A stretch of 64,000 bases of DNA from Sulfuriflexus sp. (lineage in GTDB: Bacteria > Pseudomonadota > Gammaproteobacteria > AKS1): assembly GCA_023134145.1 (NCBI GenBank), contig JAGLUW010000010.1, positions 221,499 through 285,498 of the forward strand. Reading direction: 5' to 3'. The notes beneath the pieces are model-generated. The model was not told where the DNA came from, searched no databases, and worked only from the letters and a program-made list of their open reading frames with translations. Shown piece after piece: positions 55,914 through 64,000 of this stretch (its first letter is position 1; each line of letters opens with the position of its first letter). The position numbers and the translations under genes are program-made.

Positions 55914-57503
55914 GTGAAAGAACAATATAAAAACAAGCAAGAAAATAACACATGGTGGCTATGGTTCGCGGTTCTTGAAACCGAAGACATGGATGTCTTA
56001 TTATTTTCTAACCTGCTAAGGAGCACTGCAAAATACCCATTTCACATTGATGAAGATAAAGGGGAGTTTGAGGTCAGTGCAGGAAAAATTAAGCACTGCT
56101 CTAAGGTCATCAGTAATACACATCTTCAGGCTTTTATAAAAGAGATTGATGAAAATTCGATATTGAAATTTGAATTATTGGACTCATCGTTAAACCAAGA
56201 GTTTCCAATTACCGCCACTAGAGAAATTATTAATAGTACATTTGGAAAAACAGTTGTTCTAATCAAAACTTATTACACCACTCCAGATATTGCACTTTGG
56301 GAAAATAATTTAGATGATCTGAAAACGATCTTGCTAATGCTTACAAAAGAATTGAATTTACCCTTCAATGAGGATTACTCAAGAAAGTTTGGAAATTTTG
56401 AAATTCATGATACGTCGATAGCAATGGATTCATCTATATCTATTGAGCTACTGAATAGTAAGCGAAGTGGCACTGGGGGAGCATATATAAGGGTAGGCAG
56501 AAAGGCTCCTTTAAAGGATGAGGTTCAGCATTTGCATGTAATTTGTAGAGAGAAAAAAGATGTCATCTTTCACAAGTTAATCGTATTGGAGTCAGGGCAA
56601 GATATTATTGAACTTGAAGAGTTGCCTGAGGATTCCTATGAGTTGGAGTGTTGGGTGTTTAATAATATGGGTGAGCTTATATTTCAAGATCATCAATATT
56701 ATATCGCAAAATTTGGTATGAATATGGGTGTGGTAGGTAGACAGGTCAACTTACAAGATAAGCTCTCTGAGAGGGCCCAAAATATTAATCGCAAGCTTGG
56801 TAAAAAAGCTTCTACTGTGACTAGAACTAATACTGAACGTTCAATGATACAAGCAAGTGTTAGAGAATATGAACAATTCAATGACCAGATGATGCAAATT
56901 CAATCTGATTTGTTCACTTCTCAAGGTGACGATAGATGGTTTGGTAAGTCTGTAGAGTGTGAAATAGAAGTGATTGAGTATTTTCAGAATCTTCTGAGTG
57001 GAGGGAAAACCAAGAAAGCAATATTAGTCGATCCTTTTTTTGGTGCTGAAGCATTTGAAAGACTTGTTACTCGAATTGAAGAGACAAATTTTGAATTGGT
57101 TGTATTGACTAGCTTGAGTGACATAAATCCAGATACAGGTGAAAAATTCTCAATAGGAAGTGACCCTATTGAGCTGCTGAAGAAATCCATAAATAAAGTT
57201 AAAGATATTGTGAACTGCAAACTCAAACTGATTAATGTTAACCGTGGCAGTTCCAAGCAAGCTTTTCACGATAGATATTTGGTGGTTGAACCGTTTGAAG
57301 GGTTACCAGCGGTATATATGCTGTCCAATAGTGTTAACAAAATGTCTGGCAATTGGCCATTTTGCATGTCAAAACTCGAACATGCTATAGCTCGACGTGT
57401 CCGTGAATACATTGAATTACTGTGTGAAGGAAAGGACAACAGCAGAGACGGAGATCCAAATATAACTTATGAGTGGCCAGAAAATGAAAAGCCTTCAAAT
57501 TAG
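55914..57503 (+). CDS. VPA1262-like protein with C-terminal PLD-like domain
   Basis: A 529-residue protein. The N-terminal 250 residues (TWWLWFAVLETEDMDVLLFSNLL, ILKFELLDSSLNQEFPITATREI) resemble, from memory, the VPA1262 family found next to defence genes. The C-terminal 200 residues look like a degenerate phospholipase-D-type domain: AILVDPFFGAEAFERLV, then FHDRYLVVEP near 451-460 and YMLSNSVNKM. One H-x-x-x-Y/D-like centre only is visible, so activity is uncertain. The start is GTG 55914 with no strong Shine-Dalgarno. It overlaps the next gene by 20-35 bases, and attC-like sites lie on both sides of the pair. Best guess: first component of a two-gene defence system. Confidence 0.65.
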   Translation: MKEQYKNKQENNTWWLWFAVLETEDMDVLLFSNLLRSTAKYPFHIDEDKGEFEVSAGKIKHCSKVISNTHLQAFIKEIDENSILKFELLDSSLNQEFPITATREIINSTFGKTVVLIKTYYTTPDIALWENNLDDLKTILLMLTKELNLPFNEDYSRKFGNFEIHDTSIAMDSSISIELLNSKRSGTGGAYIRVGRKAPLKDEVQHLHVICREKKDVIFHKLIVLESGQDIIELEELPEDSYELECWVFNNMGELIFQDHQYYIAKFGMNMGVVGRQVNLQDKLSERAQNINRKLGKKASTVTRTNTERSMIQASVREYEQFNDQMMQIQSDLFTSQGDDRWFGKSVECEIEVIEYFQNLLSGGKTKKAILVDPFFGAEAFERLVTRIEETNFELVVLTSLSDINPDTGEKFSIGSDPIELLKKSINKVKDIVNCKLKLINVNRGSSKQAFHDRYLVVEPFEGLPAVYMLSNSVNKMSGNWPFCMSKLEHAIARRVREYIELLCEGKDNSRDGDPNITYEWPENEKPSN

Positions 57504-59571
57504 TATTTACGACTATGAAGAAGTGCTGTTTACATTAGCTTGGTTATTTAACTGTAATGCTGAGATACTCCCCAAAAAGGTTGTCAATAAAGCTGTTCAA
57601 TTGGGATTAATAACCATTCATAGCGAAAAGCACTGGAATGCTGATGCGAATAAGATTTCGAGACATTTGAATAGTTTTAAGGTGAAATTTCCTCATCATA
57701 GCCAGACCAAAGATCTCACGAATATATTGATTGGCTTTGGTGAATTTTCTGCAAGGTCTCATGGTGATTTCAAAGATATTTTGAGTAAGAAATTTTCAAC
57801 TTTTATTTATAAGGGTGCGCTTTCAAAAATCCTGAAAGAAGTGGTGGAAACTAAGCATTTTTTAAAAAGAAAGCGAAATCTGGAAGAGACAGGTTATTTT
57901 CAGACGATAGCTAAAACCAACTTTGATTGGAAAGGCTATCATGTGGCTATGAATACCCTTAACTATAGAGGAATGTCGACTTATAACTATGGTTTAGCAT
58001 TCATTGCTAAAATATGTCTAAGAGTCATACCTAGCCAATTTTCAGCATTTGTCGAAAAACACAAAATAAAACCTATTGTTGGTGATTTATGTGCCCCAGT
58101 CATCGAACCATTAATGTTCCGAGATGAACAATACATAATTCCATTATTGAAAAGCAAGAATGCTTACTTGAAGCTGTTAGCTTGTGCGTCTGTTGTACAA
58201 CAAGATCCATTTGAAAATCAGTCGACTATAGATGAAAATATAAAAATGCTTGTTGCTAATGGGGTTGATATACGCGATGCCATATGGATGTCCTCTGTTA
58301 AGTTAAGAGACCATTATCTCAGTGTTGAAAGAACTAACAACCAGATAAAGCAAGTACGTCAAGAAATATTACGCTGTGAAAAAGATCCAAGTAATTGTCA
58401 AAAAGGCATAAAGCCCGCGCAGTGGATAAGTTCACGGAAAGATATACTTGGTAAATATGAGAAATCATTAGCAGAAACGGAGAATAAACTTAAAGAGAGC
58501 TTTAATGAAATGGCGTTTCATTGGCCAAAAGAAGGTCTTGAGAAGCATCAAATTGAAAACATCATTTGCTTAATTAAGAACGAAAAATTATCTCGCGAAT
58601 TGGTTGAGCTTATACCCTCAAAGGAAAATCAAGAGCAGCTATTGGATAACACACTTACATTAGTAATGGGGTGGATAGGAATATCATCAAAATCGATTCT
58701 TGAATCTTGTGAAGAAACATTTTCATACTCTTCAGAAAAAGATCTTCAGAGGATTGTAAACGCTGCAAAGACGCTTGTGATGTTATCAAAAATCAAGAAA
58801 AAGGTCATTGGCAAGTTTCTAGGTAATGCTGTAGGGGCTAGTGTGAATACTTTGGAAAACTTTGTATCTAGCCCTTACATGAGTGTTCGAAAACCTAGCC
58901 AATGGCAATCTGCTACATCAAGGTTAGCTAGTATTCATTTACTTGCAATGTGCGTTTTTGAAGAAACGCATGAGGATAAAGAAAACGAAATATCAGTCAT
59001 AGTTCCAAAGGTTGTTGAAAACATTAATTTGCTACTAAAAGTCAGGAATACCCCTTTTCATCTAGGGGCTGATGAGCTATTCAAAGATTTAAAAAGAATT
59101 ACAGCATATATCATTTCTGCCAAAAGCTTTTTAGCCGCCAGTGCAAAAGGAATAGCTATTGATGAAGGATTGCCTCCAGATTATAGGGCAAGAGTTATTG
59201 TTACTAATAAGTCCTTATTGGTGAGACATAAAAGCTTGTTATTAGAGTTTTTTGAGGAATTTGGCCGACCCCCAATATATGTTGACAGAGATTATAAGCA
59301 CTTCTCTAGTTGGGTGTGTTTGTTGGATATTTGTATTTCACACTGCTGGAAGTTTGAAGCCATTCTGGAATCTCAGGAGATTATTCGTATTTGGGAGCAA
59401 CATTGCTCTTTATATGGAAATAAGTGTGAGGAGTATGTTGAATACGCTAAAAAGTTATTCATGGCACTATCAGAAGATGGAAAAGAAAGAGAGTGGTTAA
59501 TAGGCTTGGATGGTTTTGAACAATCGAACTGCATGGATTTCCTAAAAAACACACTATCTCAAAATGACTAA
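57469..59571 (+). CDS. large protein coupled to the VPA1262-like gene, function unknown
   Basis: Not recognised. A 700-residue soluble protein, mostly helical, with a charged coiled-coil region near 280-345 (RTNNQIKQVRQEILRCEKDPSN, KYEKSLAETENKLKESFNEM) and long helical arrays on both sides; it may be a HEAT-like or scaffolding protein. No P-loop, nuclease or membrane motif is visible. The start can be ATG 57469 or ATG 57484 (MKSLQISIYDYEE); both are inside the preceding gene, so translation is coupled and the two products should act together. An attC-like site follows 46 bases after the stop. Confidence 0.68.
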   Translation: MSGQKMKSLQISIYDYEEVLFTLAWLFNCNAEILPKKVVNKAVQLGLITIHSEKHWNADANKISRHLNSFKVKFPHHSQTKDLTNILIGFGEFSARSHGDFKDILSKKFSTFIYKGALSKILKEVVETKHFLKRKRNLEETGYFQTIAKTNFDWKGYHVAMNTLNYRGMSTYNYGLAFIAKICLRVIPSQFSAFVEKHKIKPIVGDLCAPVIEPLMFRDEQYIIPLLKSKNAYLKLLACASVVQQDPFENQSTIDENIKMLVANGVDIRDAIWMSSVKLRDHYLSVERTNNQIKQVRQEILRCEKDPSNCQKGIKPAQWISSRKDILGKYEKSLAETENKLKESFNEMAFHWPKEGLEKHQIENIICLIKNEKLSRELVELIPSKENQEQLLDNTLTLVMGWIGISSKSILESCEETFSYSSEKDLQRIVNAAKTLVMLSKIKKKVIGKFLGNAVGASVNTLENFVSSPYMSVRKPSQWQSATSRLASIHLLAMCVFEETHEDKENEISVIVPKVVENINLLLKVRNTPFHLGADELFKDLKRITAYIISAKSFLAASAKGIAIDEGLPPDYRARVIVTNKSLLVRHKSLLLEFFEEFGRPPIYVDRDYKHFSSWVCLLDICISHCWKFEAILESQEIIRIWEQHCSLYGNKCEEYVEYAKKLFMALSEDGKEREWLIGLDGFEQSNCMDFLKNTLSQND

Positions 59572-59616
59572 AGTTTTGGCATGATTCCGCTGGGGTTTAA
59601 TTACTGCAAATGAAAT

Positions 59617-59683
59617 TCTTAACAAGCCGGTGTATGGGGTGACCACCACTTCGCGGCGCCCGCCTATGATCTGAGTGTTGAAC
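59617..59683 (+). repeat. attC-like site 10
   Basis: R'' TCTTAAC (59617-59623) and R' GTTGAAC (59677-59683), with GGTGACCACCACTTCGCGGCGCCC in between giving hairpin arms GGGGTGA/... of lower quality. The last attC-like site I see. Confidence 0.65.
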
Positions 59684-60036
59684 ATCCGCATTCAAAATAT
59701 CTACAAGAATATTATATTTAATACGAACGGCTGTTTCTGGCCGTGGGCAGACATGGTAAGAAAAATAAGGCTAGAATGGGCTGAGGTCACCGCCCAAAGA
59801 AGACGATCTGAATTTTTCATCATCGTTCCGTTAAACAGGTGTTTATGGAAGTACCTCATTTAATTTTTTTATAGCAAGTGTAAGACAATGCTTACTTGTG
59901 CGTAGGTGCTGGACTGAAAGTGGCTATTGTCGCATTAGTAAAAACTGATATTGCTGAGAAAGTATTGCTTTTTTAAATCACAAGCCTATTATCAGTCAGA
60001 CTTAATCTAGATGTTCGAATTCCAAGGAGGGATCAC
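59684..60036. other. 353-base non-coding stretch before csrA-like gene
   Basis: A 62-codon frame here (59675-59863) has no coding character. The stretch holds CCGTTAAACAGGTGTTTATG (59828-59847), also seen at 55675-55694, an imperfect inverted repeat CAAGTGTAAG...CTTACTTG near 59877-59903, and the Shine-Dalgarno AAGGAGG (60024-60030) of the following gene. No confident promoter. Confidence 0.5.
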
Positions 60037-60216
60037 ATGTTAGTACTTACCCGTAAGAAAAATGAATCCGTTGTTTTAACCATCAAGCCCGTTGCGGGCA
60101 ATGATGTCCCCATTATTATTGAATTAGTCGATATCAAACATGGTCAGGTCCGTATTGGTATTGATGCACCAGATTGCGTGAATATCCTGCGTAGTGAGTT
60201 GTTGTATATGAATTAA
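60037..60216 (+). CDS. CsrA-like RNA-binding protein, island copy 1
   Basis: A 59-residue CsrA homologue: MLVLTRKKNESVVLTI and HGQVRIGIDAPDCVNILRSELLYMN. It keeps the N-terminal strand and the arginine equivalent to CsrA R44 (in ILRSEL) but has about seven extra residues between strands 1 and 2 (KPVAGNDVP) and no C-terminal helix tail. AAGGAGG sits six bases before the ATG, an excellent ribosome site. CsrA relatives on mobile elements (for example in Legionella) control transfer or antagonise host CsrA. It leads a run of plus-strand genes closed by a second such protein. Confidence 0.88.
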   Translation: MLVLTRKKNESVVLTIKPVAGNDVPIIIELVDIKHGQVRIGIDAPDCVNILRSELLYMN

Positions 60217-60336
60217 ACTGATTTTCCACAGTTCGTGGGGGACTGTGTATTGAGTTGTTGAGCGAATAAAGATTGCAATATAACTTGTAAATAAAGGGCT
60301 CCGCTTAAGAGAGTCAATAATAAAGAGGGGGCTGTT

Positions 60337-61275
60337 ATGACCGAAGACACGAAGGTGGGCTTAACTCAATTCCAAAAAGATGTAGATGATGCGAAGTTGC
60401 TTTTGCACTACGCGTACAGCAGTGGGTGGGTGAAAGGGCCTGGCAAAAAAATTGAAGATGAGATTATCAAAACGATCGAGATGGCTTTTGATGTTGCTCA
60501 AAATGACACAGCGACGGCAGAGCAACGTAGCGAGTTTGAAATCGCATACCGTGATTTATCCAACAAGTTATCCCCCGTCAATGCGGAAACACTTCGCGTT
60601 ACTTCTGAAGAAAGTAGCAAACGAACAGTCCTGACACCGTTTAAGGGCGTATCAAGAGCTGGTCGGTGGTCGCGTATGCTGATGCTTTATACCTTCGTAT
60701 TTGCTTCTGCGATCCTTTTTAATGAGTATTTGAATATAACGATTGGGCAGTTTACCCCGCCCGATGATGAGCCTTTTGCACTATTAAATATACTGAACTG
60801 GCATATAGCGCTTTCGGTGATGGTTCCTTTCCTCTATGGCGGGTTGGGTGCATGCGTATTTTTATTGCGTTCATGTCACCTTTTTATCCATAAACGCACT
60901 TTTGATGAACGGCGTATATCTGAATACTTAAACCGAATTTTATTAGGCCTCGTTAGTGGTGGTGTGATCACCTTATTTGTTAATGAGGTCGCAGGTGATG
61001 GGGATGACGTGATCCAATTAAGTGCAGCTGCACTTGGGTTTCTCACAGGTTACAACAATGAGTTTTTATTCCAGACACTTGAGCGTATCGCACAAGCATT
61101 ATTCCCAAAGATTGGTGTCAATTCCATACGTAAGGAGCAAGAACCTCCACCCGCTGAAAATGCGCAAGCGACCGAATTTGTAAAGGATTTACTTGTTCGC
61201 CATGAGAAGGCAACGGATCAAGCAAGCAAAGATTTGATTGCAGAAATTTTGAAAAAAGCGAAGGACTCGCTGTAG
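60337..61275 (+). CDS. multi-pass membrane protein of unknown function
   Basis: A 312-residue protein with a soluble N-terminal region (1-105), then four hydrophobic helices: about 113-131 (MLMLYTFVFASAILF), 152-178 (ALSVMVPFLYGGLGACVFLL), 202-217 (ILLGLVSGGVITLFV) and 232-245 (SAAALGFLTGY), and a charged helical C-terminus. I do not recognise a family. GAGGGGG precedes the ATG. Its TAG stop overlaps the GTG start of the exported nuclease gene, so the two are translationally coupled and may share a task at the envelope. Confidence 0.72.
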   Translation: MTEDTKVGLTQFQKDVDDAKLLLHYAYSSGWVKGPGKKIEDEIIKTIEMAFDVAQNDTATAEQRSEFEIAYRDLSNKLSPVNAETLRVTSEESSKRTVLTPFKGVSRAGRWSRMLMLYTFVFASAILFNEYLNITIGQFTPPDDEPFALLNILNWHIALSVMVPFLYGGLGACVFLLRSCHLFIHKRTFDERRISEYLNRILLGLVSGGVITLFVNEVAGDGDDVIQLSAAALGFLTGYNNEFLFQTLERIAQALFPKIGVNSIRKEQEPPPAENAQATEFVKDLLVRHEKATDQASKDLIAEILKKAKDSL

Positions 61276-62282
61276 TGGGGATGCGCCGTTATAGTATTGC
61301 TGCGCTTTGTGTATTGGCAGCAATAACGGTGAGTCTGCAGAGTCATGCTCATCGCGGTGGCTTGGATGCGATAGGTGGCCATAACACGGCGCAGACGTAT
61401 CATTTTCATAAAGGCGTCCTTAAAGGAAAAGCGTTTGCCGACAAAGGTAAAGCCATTGAGGCTTTAAATAAATCAGAAAGTAAACCTGCAATCACGTTAG
61501 CCTCTTTTAATGTTCGTATTTACTCTAATCGTAGTCGTGATGATGTTGAGCTTCGTCAAATTGTTGAGCAGCTAAGTCCCTTTGACATCATAGCCATCCA
61601 GGAGGTGCGTGACAGTATCGTATTGGATAGAACGATAGTGATGCTTAATGCACTGTCCGGTGTGAAGTGGGATTACTTAATTAGTGAGAAAGTAGGACGT
61701 GGCGTCAAAGAGCGGTATGCCTTTATGTTCCGCACCGACAGGGTGCAAGCGATTAGCGAAGGGCGAGTCGCCGACGACCCAAGTGATGTATTTATACGGG
61801 AACCTTATATAGCATCATTTCGTGCAGGAAATTTTGACTTTACGTTGATCACGATTCATATGCTTTATAAATCCAAAAATGCGTCCGAACGAGGTGATGA
61901 GTTTGCAGCACTGGGACAAGTCTATCTTGATGTTCAGGCAGCTGACCCTAACGAGCAGGATGTCATCGTGTTAGGTGATTTTAATGATCCACCATCTAAT
62001 GATGCAGGTGATAAATCGAATAAACGGTTTCAACGCATGATTGATGTTGTGCCGGATTTGGAATGTCAATTTAAGGGCGCCATACGTACCACGATCACGG
62101 ATACATCTTTGTATGACAATATTTGTTTTCAGCCGCAACACACAGTGGAGTACGCAAAGAAGAAGGGTATCGTGAAGTTTGATGAAACCGTATTTGGTAA
62201 TGATGATAAGGCAGCATTGCTAGCGGTATCAGACCATCGTCCTATATGGGCGATATTTAATAATAATGTTGATGATGATTAA
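61275..62282 (+). CDS. exported endonuclease/exonuclease/phosphatase-family protein
   Basis: A 335-residue DNase-I-fold protein. A signal peptide (YSIAALCVLAAITVSLQSHA) is followed by a metal-binding-type HRGGLDAIGGHNTAQTYHFHKG segment (26-47) seen in secreted nucleases and YHYH-like proteins. The catalytic domain has N79 (SFNVRIY), E110 (IQEVRD), GDFND near 234-238 and SDHRPIW near 318. It should cut DNA or a phosphodiester outside the cytoplasm. Start GTG 61275 overlaps the previous stop (TAGTG); ATG 61281 is an alternative. Confidence 0.85.
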   Translation: MGMRRYSIAALCVLAAITVSLQSHAHRGGLDAIGGHNTAQTYHFHKGVLKGKAFADKGKAIEALNKSESKPAITLASFNVRIYSNRSRDDVELRQIVEQLSPFDIIAIQEVRDSIVLDRTIVMLNALSGVKWDYLISEKVGRGVKERYAFMFRTDRVQAISEGRVADDPSDVFIREPYIASFRAGNFDFTLITIHMLYKSKNASERGDEFAALGQVYLDVQAADPNEQDVIVLGDFNDPPSNDAGDKSNKRFQRMIDVVPDLECQFKGAIRTTITDTSLYDNICFQPQHTVEYAKKKGIVKFDETVFGNDDKAALLAVSDHRPIWAIFNNNVDDD

Positions 62283-62373
62283 TCAACATGAGACCAGATT
62301 GACTAAGGTTATTTGGTTACATTTTTTCATGAAATTCATAAAATAAATTATTAACAATAAGAATGAGAGAGAT

Positions 62374-63693
62374 ATGTTATTAAATTCAATGTTCAATAGA
62401 AAAGCTAAAGTTTATTTAGTACTTATAGTTAGCGGCTTGTTTGTTGGGTGCGCGAGTGTTGGTGGTAAACCATTGTCAACATCAGTGACATCACTTACTT
62501 CAGAGTCTTCTACCAAAAAAACTAAAATTCTCAATTATAGTGAGTTGTTATCAGTTGCTGGGCTTTTACCTATTCCAGATGTAGGCGCTTTATATCATCA
62601 ACCTACAGGAGGTGGGTATTTTAGTAACGAGGAACTAGGACCATTTTATTCAATTGGCATCGTTAGAAATGCTGGTGAAAAGAATAAAAAGAGTTTCCGG
62701 TTAATTGGGGAATTTGTTGAATCTCCTAATGTGAATGAAGTTATTGCGGCTTCAAGAAGTATAGATGATTTACAAGAGGCCTCGGTAAGAGGTATTGGTC
62801 TTTTGATTGAGCAAAGCGCTATTGGTTATGAAATAGCTAAACTTAAAGAAAATAAAATTAGCAATAAGCTTGATGAGGTTGAAGTTAAACTATTAGAAAG
62901 TAAACTTTCTGGATTGAAAGCTAAAAAGACTAAAGTCGATGAACAAGTAGTACTAGTAGAAACAGAAATTAAAAAATTGCGTAAAATCGCACAGGACGCC
63001 ACTTCAAAAGAAGGATTAATAGTTGCGCAATGGACAACAAACTCTAGTGGGAAGGCTGGAGTTGGAGTGGGCGATGATCTGAGTGATGTTGACTCAACAG
63101 GTAAAAGTAATGGTTTGGGTGCAAATGTGGCAGCCACTAGTGGGAAATCAGGATTGGCAGTATTGGGTGGATTGAAAATATCAATGTTATTTTTCGCTGA
63201 AGATTATATGAACATGTTAGCGACCACCAAAAGTGAAATCTATAAAGGCTTGTTGAAGCACGTTGGCGTTACAACAAGTTTGATGCAGACAAAATACATA
63301 TCATATAGCAGTAATATCAGTATTGAAAAAAGCATAGATATCCAAGCTAAGGCACAAATTAGTAAATTCTCTGGCCTTACTAGCAAAAAGATATTGCAAG
63401 GGATTGATCAAGCAAAGTTGACTGCATATCTTTCAAGCTCATCTAACCTGTCAAATAAAGGGGTACTAGGAAAAATCAGATGGTATAAAGATGACGTGGA
63501 TTTTAGTGTGGCCGGAAAAGAATTTCCCAGTATGCCTAGCTATTCTGAATCTAAAATAGGGGGAATAGCTAAAGCCTCGGAATACGATAATTGGATAACG
63601 TTACAGTCGGTGCAGGCGCAGTTAAATGGCAGCATTCTTAACGCTATTCTATCTAAAGATGGCGCGAAATTAGTTAATGAAAAAGGAAAATAG
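62374..63693 (+). CDS. lipoprotein with coiled coil, unknown function
   Basis: A 439-residue protein with a lipoprotein signal (KVYLVLIVSGLFVGC, lipobox LFVGC, cysteine near residue 26), a proline-containing exported domain (LLPIPDVGALYHQPTGGGYFSNEELGPFYSIGIVR), a lysine/glutamate-rich coiled coil near 150-215 (IAKLKENKISNKLDEVEVKLLESKLSGLKAKKTKV), and a Ser/Gly-rich segment after it. Not a family I know. It follows the nuclease gene by 91 bases and precedes the second CsrA-like gene, so it belongs to the same run. Confidence 0.7.
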   Translation: MLLNSMFNRKAKVYLVLIVSGLFVGCASVGGKPLSTSVTSLTSESSTKKTKILNYSELLSVAGLLPIPDVGALYHQPTGGGYFSNEELGPFYSIGIVRNAGEKNKKSFRLIGEFVESPNVNEVIAASRSIDDLQEASVRGIGLLIEQSAIGYEIAKLKENKISNKLDEVEVKLLESKLSGLKAKKTKVDEQVVLVETEIKKLRKIAQDATSKEGLIVAQWTTNSSGKAGVGVGDDLSDVDSTGKSNGLGANVAATSGKSGLAVLGGLKISMLFFAEDYMNMLATTKSEIYKGLLKHVGVTTSLMQTKYISYSSNISIEKSIDIQAKAQISKFSGLTSKKILQGIDQAKLTAYLSSSSNLSNKGVLGKIRWYKDDVDFSVAGKEFPSMPSYSESKIGGIAKASEYDNWITLQSVQAQLNGSILNAILSKDGAKLVNEKGK

Positions 63694-63750
63694 TTATATA
63701 CATTAATTTCTGGTTTTAATTTTTATTTATTAAATGCCAGGGAGGGTATT

Positions 63751-63948
63751 ATGTTAATTTCATCTCGTTACGAAAAAGAATCCATTGAATGTACGATTGA
63801 TATTTCGTCATACATCAACAACCAATCGCTTGATAATGAAATACCGATCATTATTTACGTGCGCGAAGTAAAAGGTGGTCAAGTTCGGATTGGTATTGAA
63901 GCACCTGAGTCGGTGAGCATACGCCGTAGTGAAATAATTCACACGTAG
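63751..63948 (+). CDS. CsrA-like RNA-binding protein, island copy 2
   Basis: A 65-residue diverged CsrA homologue: MLISSRYEKESIECTI, a longer insert of about 14 residues (DISSYINNQSLDNEIP) between strands 1 and 2, then GGQVRIGIEAPESVSIRRSEIIHT, which keeps the R44-equivalent arginine. The core PIII...GQVRIGI(D/E)AP...RSE(L/I) is shared with island copy 1, so the two form one subfamily apart from the chromosomal CsrA. GGGAGGG precedes the ATG. Whether it dimerises with host CsrA is open. Confidence 0.83.
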   Translation: MLISSRYEKESIECTIDISSYINNQSLDNEIPIIIYVREVKGGQVRIGIEAPESVSIRRSEIIHT

Positions 63949-64000
63949 TACGCTTTAATATATGTTTCTTTAAACACACGATTAACGGAAGGATGTTGTT

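Larger units (their letters stand above)
32250..64000. mobile_element. integrated genomic island at tRNA-Arg (right end outside window)
   Basis: From the T-arm half of tRNA-Arg onward the sequence is visibly AT-richer, genes are mostly unknown or accessory, and integrase, DUF4224, repeat array, further recombinases, cassette attC sites and an IS3 remnant appear. No second copy of the tRNA-Arg 3' end was found by eye, so attR is probably beyond 64,000. I see no conjugation, mating-pair or phage structural genes in the visible part. It could be one element or several nested ones. Confidence 0.8.

Noticed and set aside
59675..59863. 62-codon frame after attC-like site 10
   Set aside because: Starts inside the attC R', no Shine-Dalgarno, odd composition, no family likeness.

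Overview
The window comes from a gammaproteobacterium of moderate GC content. The basis is the block mutS - pncC - recA - recX - alaS - lysC - csrA - tRNA-Ser - tRNA-Arg, the cmoA/cmoB pair, the 7Fe-8S ferredoxin FdxA and a Wsp-type surface-sensing operon. I cannot name genus or species from sequence alone.

Bases 1 to about 32,250 are chromosomal core. From the left: cmoB (cut by the window edge) and cmoA for wobble-uridine modification; yajQ and a DsbC-like periplasmic thiol protein; a compact AddA/AddB-like helicase-nuclease pair followed by fdxA; then an eight-gene minus-strand operon with the exact gene order of the Pseudomonas wsp locus (receptor, CheW, CheR-TPR, CheW, hybrid CheA, CheB, REC-GGEEF), plus an extra receptor at its head behind a sigma-28-like promoter. 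The two receptors share an almost identical 808-bp signalling segment. Next come mutS, pncC, a WYL regulator, recA-recX-alaS, lysC, csrA and two tRNA genes.

From the 3' end of tRNA-Arg(ACG) to at least the right window edge lies an AT-richer integrated island. A tyrosine integrase and a DUF4224 protein sit beside the tRNA. They are followed by a four-copy 82-bp repeat array, a roughly 600-nt stretch packed with short hairpins capped by GNRA-type and UUCG loops (most likely a large structured RNA), and a second, unrelated tyrosine recombinase directly behind that RNA. Cargo follows: NERD and GIY-YIG nucleases, an ion channel, a Shedu-type nuclease and several unknowns.

From about 44.3 to 50.2 kb the sequence is an integron-like cassette array: small plus-strand genes, each followed by an attC-like site, with no integron integrase in view (a CALIN). 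Two further attC-like sites (55.8 and 59.6 kb) end larger segments carrying a STAND ATPase and a two-gene module, a VPA1262-like/PLD-like protein overlapping a 700-residue protein; these look like defence genes. A third tyrosine recombinase, a lipoprotein and an XRE regulator lie between. The right end holds two divergent CsrA paralogues bracketing a membrane protein, a secreted DNase-I-fold nuclease and a lipoprotein.

The strongest candidates for something undescribed are the repeat array + structured RNA + recombinase module (34.0-36.3 kb), the two-gene cassette module (55.9-59.6 kb), and the CsrA-bracketed envelope/nuclease module (60.0-63.9 kb). All readings were made by eye; no searches, folding or composition calculations were run.
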